Below are positions 1 to 6,038 of a stretch of 37,729 nucleotides of DNA, one piece after another. The stretch is from an uncultured Collinsella sp. (GTDB lineage: Bacteria > Actinomycetota > Coriobacteriia > Coriobacteriales > Coriobacteriaceae), in the NCBI GenBank assembly GCA_902493915.1, contig CABUQY010000005.1:1-37729 (forward strand). Direction: 5' to 3'. The translations under genes and the position numbers were made by a program. Within the stretch, counting starts at the first letter, position 1. The number at the start of each line of letters is the position of its first letter. The notes under the pieces are model-generated. The model was not told where the DNA came from, ran no database searches, and saw nothing but the letters and a program-made list of their open reading frames with translations.

Positions 1-261
1 CAGCAAGCACAAATCCTCTTGCACCTCGCCGCTTGCGGCCCCAATCCGCACCAAATCGGGAAGATAGATGTCCTCAGTCGAAGGCGATGACGTACACAGC
101 ACGCGGCACTCCTCCTCGGGCTCAAGGTCCTTCCAGCCGATGTAACCCATCTGCCGGCGCTCGGCGCGCATCATGCGTAGCGCCGAGGCGCCTGTTAGGA
201 TTACGGAAGCCGCTAGCTGCTCTTTTGCCGGTTTGTTGCACCGCCTGATTGTTACCGCCAC
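1..261 (-). CDS. Partial hypothetical protein, cut by the left edge of the window
   Basis: An open frame of 87 codons runs without a stop from a GTG at 261 to the left edge, so only the N-terminus is visible (begins VAVTIRRCNKPAKEQLAA). The GTG lies 12 bases after the comF stop and is preceded by AGGGG at a spacing of about 8, which overlaps the comF stop region and suggests translational coupling. The visible part is soluble, rich in Arg and Glu, with no signal peptide or membrane segment. I do not recognise the family. The LTGASALRMMRAERR stretch faintly recalls the AbiEi-like helix-turn-helix proteins common in coriobacteria, but that is a guess and the diagnostic remainder is outside the window. 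Confidence 0.6.
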   Translation of the reverse strand, partial: MAVTIRRCNKPAKEQLAASVILTGASALRMMRAERRQMGYIGWKDLEPEEECRVLCTSSPSTEDIYLPDLVRIGAASGEVQEDLCLL

Positions 262-272
262 ATGAATCACCC

Positions 273-1079
273 CTACCAAACGCGTGCGATAGCGAGGCCA
301 TCAACGGCCGCGGCGCCGGCGCGCTTGAGTTCCGCCGAAGCCGCGGCCATCGTCGCACCTGTGGTGATAACGTCATCGATAAGCAGCAGGCGGCGGCCGC
401 GCACGTCCTCAACCGTCTCGTACATGCCTTGGGCACGCTCGCGGCGCTCCTCACGACCGAGTTCGCGCTGGTCGCCATGCCCGTACTTGACGAGAGCATC
501 GAGCAGGGGAACACCCGACAGCTCGCAAAATGGGCGCGCAATAGCCTCCATATGATCAAAACCACGCCGCCGAAACGCTGCCGCCGTCGCAGGCACAAAC
601 ACCACCGCATCCGCACCGGACAGCACGCCTCCGTAGCGATCGGGCGCTACGACCTGGGCATGCAGGGCGGTGTCGTAGAGCAGCTCCGCCAGATACGGAG
701 CCAGACGTCGCTCGCCCGCATCCTTGTACGCTTTAATGATGCGCGGCAGCGGATGCGCATAGACGGCGCACGCCAGGCAACGGTCGAGCGCCTCCGCCAT
801 TGCCGAGGACGTGCCCTCGACCGAACACTCAGTGCACAGCAAATCCCCAAATGGGGCGCCGCATCGGGTGCAGCTATGACGTGGGTCGATGAGCGTGAGC
901 GCAGTCAGGCAGTCTTGGCAAATAAGCGTACCGGCGCGCTCGCAGCCGGCACATCGTGTTGGCGACAATGCCTCGAGCGCCTCGCGTGCCACCCGCTCGG
1001 CAAACGGCAGCAATTCGTCCGCAAACGGTAGGACACCGGCACCCTGCAGACGGCTCAATATGTTCAGATGGCTCTTCAA
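273..1079 (-). CDS. comF: ComF-family phosphoribosyltransferase-like protein
   Basis: The 268-residue protein has the ComF plan: an N-terminal zinc-binding part with paired cysteines (CAGC, CQDC, then CTRC and CTEC around residues 42-85) and a C-terminal type I phosphoribosyltransferase fold with the PRPP loop LLLIDDVITTGAT near residues 230-243. ComF proteins take part in natural DNA uptake in Bacillus and Haemophilus, and the family is also found in bacteria with no known competence, where its substrate is unknown. The start is a TTG at 1079. No ATG or GTG occurs nearby in frame, and AGGGAGGG sits about 7 bases upstream, but that ribosome-binding site forms one arm of a 12-bp hairpin. It lies downstream of the ricT-like gene on the same strand, and no other competence gene is visible. 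Confidence 0.85.
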   Translation of the reverse strand: MKSHLNILSRLQGAGVLPFADELLPFAERVAREALEALSPTRCAGCERAGTLICQDCLTALTLIDPRHSCTRCGAPFGDLLCTECSVEGTSSAMAEALDRCLACAVYAHPLPRIIKAYKDAGERRLAPYLAELLYDTALHAQVVAPDRYGGVLSGADAVVFVPATAAAFRRRGFDHMEAIARPFCELSGVPLLDALVKYGHGDQRELGREERRERAQGMYETVEDVRGRRLLLIDDVITTGATMAAASAELKRAGAAAVDGLAIARVW

Positions 1080-1082
1080 GAC

Positions 1083-1118
1083 ACAACCCTCCCTACGTTC
1101 GGTCGCAGGGAGGGTTGT
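1083..1118 (-). promoter_or_regulatory. Hairpin that masks the comF ribosome-binding site
   Basis: ACAACCCTCCCT and AGGGAGGGTTGT form a perfect 12-bp stem with a 12-nt loop. Read on the minus strand, the downstream arm contains the comF Shine-Dalgarno AGGGAGGG, and the TTG start follows the arm after 3 bases. No T-run follows the stem in either direction, so it is a poor intrinsic terminator. Translational occlusion of comF is the simplest reading, but a weak terminator after the upstream gene is possible. Confidence 0.6.
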
Positions 1119-1181
1119 TGATTCGGCGCTATGATACCCCGATGCGCTCGGGGCAAGGCGGGCTAAATCCGCTCGCGGGCG

Positions 1182-2882
1182 TTATTCGCCGGCGGGCGGT
1201 TGTGGTGCGGACGAAGACGGGGTCGAGCCCTCGCCACCATCCTGGCGCGGCTTGCGGGAACGGCGACGGCGACGGCGCTTTTGACCCTGGTCGGCCGAGC
1301 CCTCGCCACCGCGATCCTCGCGCGGCTCGCGCTCGTCGCGAGCGGCGCCACGCGAAGCCTTGGCAGCCGCTCCCCCGCCATCTCCGGGACGACGGCGCGT
1401 GACCTTGACCTCGCCATCCGAGACCTGATCGGCCACGGAGGGCACTGAGGGCTTCTGTTGCGCGCCCGAGGAATGGCGACGGCGCGGACGCGGCGCGCGC
1501 TCCTCCTCGCCACGTGACTTGCCGCCCTTGTCGGCAGGCGCATCGGAGACCGAGGGGCCCTTGGAAGCGGCACCAGCCTCGCGAGCAGCTGCGGCGCGGA
1601 AGGCGTCCTCGCGCTCCTCGCTCGACAGATGACGGCGGCGACGTCGTGTGGGGTTCATGCCACCGCCGCGATTCTGCTGCTGGGGTTGCTGAACCTCGCG
1701 CTCGCGAGAGGCGTGCTTGCCCGCGGCTGCAGCCTCGGTAGCATCGCCCGAGCCCGCGCGCTTGCGGCGGCGACGGCCATCGGCCGCCCCCTCGGCCTCG
1801 GGCGCCTCGGCCTTGCCGCGGCCCTTTCCACGGCCACGGCCCTCGCCCTGGCTCTGAGCAGCACGGGTATCGGAATCGGCATCGCGACGACGACGCTTGG
1901 GCATCGACGTGCCGGCAAGACGGTCGGCGCTCGACAGGCCATCGCCCACGTCGACGCCGTTTTCGCGATCGAGCTCCATGAGCGCCAGGCGCATCTCGGG
2001 CGACTCGATGCGCTCGAGCACGTCGCGCGTCACGCAGTCGGGGCGGCAGTTGCAGCCCTGCTCGGCGGCCTTCTTTTTGCAGCCCTCCGAGCACGTCATA
2101 TCGGCCAGGTTGACCTTAAAGACTTTGCCGTTCTCCAGGCGCAGCACCAGCTGCTCACGCGGCGTGTCATACTCCTGGATACGCGCCTTACCGAGCGGCG
2201 TATCGATGAGCGTCTTCTTTTTGGGCGCACGGCTCTTAAAGTCCTTGTACGCCTCGAACTCATAACGCAGGCAGCACATCAGGCGGCCGCACACGCCGCT
2301 GATCTTGGACGAGTTGAGCGGCAGGTCCTGCTCTTTTGCCATGCGGATCGAAACCGGCTCAAACTGTCCGCCAAAGCGCGTGCAGCAGAGCTCCTGGCCG
2401 CACTGGGCATAGCCGCCCACCAGGCGGGTCTCGTCACGCACGCCGATCTGGCGCATGTCGACGCGAATGTGAAGCGTCGAGGACAGGTCCTTGACGAGCT
2501 GACGAAAATCGACGCGCTCCTCGGCCGCAAAGTAGAACACGGCCTTCTCGCCGCCAAACAGGTACTCGACGCCGACCGGCTTCATCTCGAGGTCGAGCTC
2601 TTTGACCAGACGGCGGAAATCGACCATCGCCTCGTCGCCCTGGATGGCCAGGTCGTCGGCAAGCTGCAGGTCGATGTCGCTCGCCACGCGCAGCACGGGC
2701 TTGAGCGGCTGACCGATCTCGTCTTGCGGCACCTCGAAGGGATCGGCCGTGACCAGGCCGATCTCGGTTCCGCGCTCGGTGGAGCAAATGGCATAATCGG
2801 CCTCGAGGATATCCAGATCCTGCGGATCGAACCACAGGTCGCGCGAGGCGTAGGTAAACTTAACGGGTACGACTAACGGCAT
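1182..2882 (-). CDS. PSP1/RicT-like (YaaT) regulatory iron-sulfur protein with a long charged C-terminal tail
   Basis: Residues 1-280 match the PSP1 domain of Bacillus RicT (YaaT), a member of the Y-complex (RicA, RicF, RicT) that binds [4Fe-4S] clusters and steers RNase Y in mRNA maturation. Visible family features are the cysteine sets CGQELCC, CGRLMCC and a third cluster CSEGC...CNCRPDC. The gene order tmk, holB, ricT is the same as in Firmicutes. Bacillus RicT is about 275 residues long, but this protein has 566. Everything after about residue 330 is low-complexity sequence with alternating acidic stretches and Arg blocks such as PKRRRRD, TRRRRRH and QKRRRRRRSR, likely disordered and RNA-binding. 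The ATG at 2882 overlaps the end of holB by 10 bases. RicA and RicF homologues are not in the window. Confidence 0.85.
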   Translation of the reverse strand: MPLVVPVKFTYASRDLWFDPQDLDILEADYAICSTERGTEIGLVTADPFEVPQDEIGQPLKPVLRVASDIDLQLADDLAIQGDEAMVDFRRLVKELDLEMKPVGVEYLFGGEKAVFYFAAEERVDFRQLVKDLSSTLHIRVDMRQIGVRDETRLVGGYAQCGQELCCTRFGGQFEPVSIRMAKEQDLPLNSSKISGVCGRLMCCLRYEFEAYKDFKSRAPKKKTLIDTPLGKARIQEYDTPREQLVLRLENGKVFKVNLADMTCSEGCKKKAAEQGCNCRPDCVTRDVLERIESPEMRLALMELDRENGVDVGDGLSSADRLAGTSMPKRRRRDADSDTRAAQSQGEGRGRGKGRGKAEAPEAEGAADGRRRRKRAGSGDATEAAAAGKHASREREVQQPQQQNRGGGMNPTRRRRRHLSSEEREDAFRAAAAREAGAASKGPSVSDAPADKGGKSRGEEERAPRPRRRHSSGAQQKPSVPSVADQVSDGEVKVTRRRPGDGGGAAAKASRGAARDEREPREDRGGEGSADQGQKRRRRRRSRKPRQDGGEGSTPSSSAPQPPAGE

Positions 2883-4000
2883 TTCAGTGCCTTCCTGATA
2901 TCGAACAGCATGACCTCGATGGCCAGCTGGGGAGTAACGTTTCTGGCGATGTTGCGCTCGGCGGTCGCGACTGCCTCGAGCGCCCGGGTGGCACCCGCAA
3001 CATTGGTCGCGGCGGCAAGCCGACCGATCGTGTCGCGCACGTCTTCGTTCACCACGTCGGCTGCCTCGTCCTGAAGCGTCAGCAGCACGTCGCGCATGAG
3101 CGTCCGCGCGCTCGCCAGCGCTTCCATGATACCCGAACGCTCGCGCGCGTTGAGTTCGCGCTTGTTGCGGTCCTCAAGCTGCTTCAATGCTCCACGCGAC
3201 AGGTAGTCGGCGTTTTGCTCGAGCACCTTTTCCTGTGTGGACTTGACCTCGGCGAGCGGAGCCTTGACGGCGACAATGAGCGACTTGGCGCGGCTGAGCA
3301 CGTCGGCCTCGTCGGCGGCGATGAGCGAATCGATGGCGCGAACCATCTGACGGCGGGCGTCCTGGCGCTCGGCGCTCTTGAGGAACTCGATGCCACGCGT
3401 GGGGCTTCCCGCTACGGCGACGGCCATGCGGCAACGCGCAGGGTCCTGACCGGTGGCGCGGCTCACGGCCTGCGCGGCCACGACGGGCGAAACCAGCCGA
3501 AACGGCACGCACTGGCAGCGGCTCACGATGGTGGGCAGCATCACATCTGCCGAGGTGCCCAGCAAGATAAACATAACGCCCTCGGGCGGCTCCTCGAGTG
3601 TTTTGAGCAGTGCGTTGGCGGTGTTGGCGCGCAGCTGCTCGGCACGGTCAATGATGTAGACCTTGGCCTTGGCGCGGATGGGCGCCAGGGGCACGTCGTC
3701 GAGTAGCTCGCGCGTCTGGGCGATGAGGTAGCCCGTGGCGCTCTCGGGCGTGTAATAGTGCACGTCGGGGTGCGTATGGCGGGCGACGCGCACACAACTG
3801 TCGCATGCGCCGCAGCCATCCTGCTCGCACAGGAAGGCTTGGGCGAGCGCCCACGCGGCGTCGAGCTTGCCCGCGCCGGGCGCGCCCAAAAACAGGTAGG
3901 CGTGCGATGCGCGACCGCTGGCGACGGCATTGGTCAAAAAGTCGCGTACGCGCTCTTGAGTGTCAAGCTTGGCCAGCAGGCTTGCCTGAGCGGGGGCCAT
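2873..4000 (-). CDS. holB: DNA polymerase III clamp-loader delta-prime subunit
   Basis: This 375-residue AAA+ protein is the delta-prime subunit of the clamp loader that places the beta clamp on DNA. The N-terminal ATPase-like domain carries GAPGAGKL (residues 39-46), where the usual Ser/Thr after the P-loop Lys is Leu, so nucleotide binding is probably lost, as in classical delta-prime subunits. A zinc-binding set (C58, C63, C66, C69) follows. The SRC motif that acts on the neighbouring ATP site is kept (IVSRCQC). The ATG at 4000 has AGGAGG at spacing 9 inside the end of tmk, 1 base separates the two genes, and the 3' end overlaps the ricT-like gene, so tmk, holB and ricT are translationally linked. 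Confidence 0.92.
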   Translation of the reverse strand: MAPAQASLLAKLDTQERVRDFLTNAVASGRASHAYLFLGAPGAGKLDAAWALAQAFLCEQDGCGACDSCVRVARHTHPDVHYYTPESATGYLIAQTRELLDDVPLAPIRAKAKVYIIDRAEQLRANTANALLKTLEEPPEGVMFILLGTSADVMLPTIVSRCQCVPFRLVSPVVAAQAVSRATGQDPARCRMAVAVAGSPTRGIEFLKSAERQDARRQMVRAIDSLIAADEADVLSRAKSLIVAVKAPLAEVKSTQEKVLEQNADYLSRGALKQLEDRNKRELNARERSGIMEALASARTLMRDVLLTLQDEAADVVNEDVRDTIGRLAAATNVAGATRALEAVATAERNIARNVTPQLAIEVMLFDIRKALKCR

Positions 4001-4001
4001 G

Positions 4002-4685
4002 TTACTCGGCCTCCTGGGCTAGCGCGGCAGCGACGGCATCCTGGGAAATGTCGAGGCCGTAGGCGCGAACCTGCTCGACCGTCTGTGCGAATACGTCCTC
4101 GATGGACGCGGTCGCGTCGATGAGCTTTACGCGGTTTGGTTCCTCGGCGGCAATGGCGCAAAATCCCTGGTAGACGCGCTCTTGGAAGGCCATGCCTTTT
4201 GCCTCCATGCGATCTGCCGCGCCACGGGCTGCCATGCGCAGCGCCGCCTGCTCGGGCGTGATGTGATAGACGAGCGTGAGCGCCGGGTGCGTACCCGCGA
4301 CGGCCAGGTTGTTGGCGTCGCGTACTATCTGGCGATCGAGGCCATCGGCAAACGCCTGGTAGCAGGTCGTGGAATCGTAGAAACGGTCGCACAGGACCAC
4401 CTTGCCGGCCGCGAGGGCGGGGGCGATGACCTCGTGCACCAGCTGGGCACGCGCGGCCTCGTAGAGCAGCAGCTCGCAGGTGTCGCCCATCGCCGTGTTG
4501 GCGGGGTCGAGCAGCAGAGCACGGATCTTTTCGCTGATGGCGGTACCGCCCGGCTCGCGCAGGCTCACAACCTGGTAGCCAGCGAGTTCAAGAGCGCGGG
4601 CAAGCAGGCGCGCCTGCGTGGACTTGCCGGCGCCATCGACGCCCTCGAGCGTGATAAAGCTATGTTGAGCAGGCTCAAAAGCCAT
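4002..4685 (-). CDS. tmk: Thymidylate kinase
   Basis: This 227-residue enzyme phosphorylates dTMP to dTDP with ATP in the cytoplasm, the last specific step toward dTTP. It shows the P-loop GVDGAGKST (residues 15-23), the substrate-binding LREPGGT, and the CDRFYDST motif typical of bacterial thymidylate kinases. Length is close to the usual 205-215 residues, with a short N-terminal extension (MAFEPAQHS). The ATG at 4685 is preceded by GGAAGGGG at spacing 8. It is the first gene of the tmk-holB-ricT operon, and a possible -10 hexamer TATAAA lies about 40 bases upstream (4722-4727). Confidence 0.95.
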   Translation of the reverse strand: MAFEPAQHSFITLEGVDGAGKSTQARLLARALELAGYQVVSLREPGGTAISEKIRALLLDPANTAMGDTCELLLYEAARAQLVHEVIAPALAAGKVVLCDRFYDSTTCYQAFADGLDRQIVRDANNLAVAGTHPALTLVYHITPEQAALRMAARGAADRMEAKGMAFQERVYQGFCAIAAEEPNRVKLIDATASIEDVFAQTVEQVRAYGLDISQDAVAAALAQEAE

Positions 4686-4721
4686 GGGCGCAGCCCCTTC
4701 CTACAAGGCGCGTAAATGCGA

Positions 4722-4727
4722 TTTATA
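4722..4727 (-). promoter_or_regulatory. Possible -10 element for tmk operon
   Basis: TATAAA on the minus strand lies 37 bases before the tmk start. No convincing -35 hexamer is visible at 16-18 bases, so this is only a candidate. Confidence 0.3.
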
Positions 4728-4794
4728 GCAACCAAGCCATGATACCCCAGTGCTCGGTGCGTCCCAAATCCACCTAGCCAATGGCTACTCAGGC

Positions 4795-4850
4795 GGCAGT
4801 TAGGGACGTTCCTAAACTGCCGGCCGAAAAGGAACGTCCCCAACTGCCGG
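4795..4850. repeat. Palindromic repeat, GTCCC-core family, double copy A
   Basis: Two half-elements face each other: GGCAGT-TAGGGACGTTCC-TAAACTGCC and then AAAAGGAACGTCCCC-AACTGCCGG. The GGCAGTT/AACTGCC arms and the GGGACGTTCC/GGAACGTCCC cores can pair over the whole 56 bases. A nearly identical copy lies at 5913-5970, on the other side of the zinc-ribbon gene. It resembles REP-type intergenic elements. Confidence 0.8.
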
Positions 4851-4867
4851 CTTTTTAGGGTGCTGGG

Positions 4868-4873
4868 TATAAT
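4868..4873 (+). promoter_or_regulatory. -10 hexamer for the zinc-ribbon gene
   Basis: A perfect TATAAT lies 38 bases before the ATG at 4911 and directly after the palindromic repeat. No good -35 hexamer is visible, because the -35 position falls within the repeat arm. Confidence 0.45.
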
Positions 4874-4910
4874 CGTCGTATTGCATTGAAATGTGGCGAA
4901 AGGAGTGGCA

Positions 4911-5894
4911 ATGTCTCGGTATTGCGCCTCGTGCGGCAAGCTTCTTGCAGATGATGCCAAGTTCTGCACCTCGTGCGGTGCACCCGTTGAGCAAACAACC
5001 GCGAGCGATAGCCAGCCCGCTTTTGAGCAGACCGGCCCCCTTGATACGCCGCAAGCCAAGGCGGACGACCCCCTCGCCTATCGCCCCGACCCCGCCGCAA
5101 GCCCCGCGGCCGTCGAGACCACGCAGCGCATACCCGTCGCGAGCGGCTCGCCCCAACAGGAGCCGGCTCCCGCATACACGCCCGCTTCGCCACAGACCCC
5201 CGCTCCCAAAAAGAGCGGCACCGGGCCGCTTATCACCGTTATTGTTGTGCTGGTGGCGATCATCATCGCCCTGGTCGTTTTCTTCGTGATCAAGCCTTTC
5301 GACAACGCCGCCACGCAGACGACTGCCGAGGTAGCTAAGCTGCATCATAACGTCGACGACGATGACCTAAAGCCTCTCGGCGATCCCAACAGCCTGTACG
5401 ACGATGATGACGATGACGACGAGGATGGCGGCGAAGCAACGCTCTCCGAGCAGAATCTCTACCGCCGACTGAGCGAATACTACGACTTGCTCGAAGACCT
5501 CGACAACTACGTCCGTGGCTGCGCGCAGAACTTCAACGGCAGCTATTTGGAAGAGGATCGAACCACCCGTCAAAATCTCGCCGACGTCGCCGAGCGCACG
5601 GAGGACACCATCGAGCAGTATTACGACATCGTCGAGGACCTGGACGTCCCGACGAGCTCTAAGAACTACAGCTCCTGGAAAGACATCGTTGCCCTGTACG
5701 ACGACCTGGATCACCGCATTGACGCAATCTGTGATGCCTGGGAGATCAGCCTGAAATACGCCGAGCCTGCGGACCACAAGAATGAGATCGTGGCGCCGCT
5801 GTCGCGCGACAACGTGGCGGGCACCAATGACAATAAGTACCGCCTAGACTTTGAGGAGCGCTATCCCGGCGCCAAACCCGTCGAAGTGAACTAG
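4911..5894 (+). CDS. Zinc-ribbon membrane protein with a poly-Asp segment, function unknown
   Basis: The 327-residue protein starts with a zinc ribbon (CASCGKLL...CTSCGAP, residues 5-25). A Pro/Ala-rich linker follows, then one membrane helix near residues 105-127 (VIVVLVAIIIALVVFFVI), then an outward-facing domain of about 200 residues. That domain opens with very acidic stretches (DDDDLKPL, then a run of seven Asp) and is otherwise charged and helical, with Tyr and Leu heptad-like spacing. The start at 4911 is chosen because AAAGGAG lies 5 bases upstream; an earlier in-frame GTG at 4893 has no such site. The plan resembles zinc-ribbon membrane proteins of Gram-positive bacteria with undefined sensory or envelope roles. 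It is a single-gene unit flanked on both sides by the same palindromic repeat. Confidence 0.75.
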   Translation: MSRYCASCGKLLADDAKFCTSCGAPVEQTTASDSQPAFEQTGPLDTPQAKADDPLAYRPDPAASPAAVETTQRIPVASGSPQQEPAPAYTPASPQTPAPKKSGTGPLITVIVVLVAIIIALVVFFVIKPFDNAATQTTAEVAKLHHNVDDDDLKPLGDPNSLYDDDDDDDEDGGEATLSEQNLYRRLSEYYDLLEDLDNYVRGCAQNFNGSYLEEDRTTRQNLADVAERTEDTIEQYYDIVEDLDVPTSSKNYSSWKDIVALYDDLDHRIDAICDAWEISLKYAEPADHKNEIVAPLSRDNVAGTNDNKYRLDFEERYPGAKPVEVN

Positions 5895-5912
5895 CGCTTT
5901 GTCGTTCCCGAG

Positions 5913-5970
5913 CCGGCAGTTAGGGACGTTCCTAAACTGCCGGCAAAAAAGGAACGTCCCTAACTGCCAG
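5913..5970. repeat. Palindromic repeat, GTCCC-core family, double copy B
   Basis: This copy reads CCGGCAGT-TAGGGACGTTCC-TAAACTGCCGG followed by AAAAAAGGAACGTCCC-TAACTGCCAG. It is almost the same sequence as 4795-4850, in the same orientation, and the pair brackets the zinc-ribbon gene. Confidence 0.8.
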
Positions 5971-5972
5971 AT

Positions 5973-6015
5973 AAAAAACGAGCGAGGATTTTGAGGTCCT
6001 CGCTCGTTTTTGTTT
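5973..6015. terminator. Bidirectional intrinsic terminator
   Basis: A 12-bp perfect stem, AACGAGCGAGGA with TCCTCGCTCGTT, has an 8-nt loop, A-run before and T-run after. It sits between the convergent zinc-ribbon gene and topoisomerase gene and can serve both. Confidence 0.9.
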
Positions 6016-6038
6016 TAGGTGATGTTTCGACCGTGCGG

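Noticed and set aside
1629..2876. Plus-strand open frame opposite the ricT-like gene
   Set aside because: The translation is low-complexity Ala/Leu/Arg sequence, and the minus-strand PSP1 domain explains the region.
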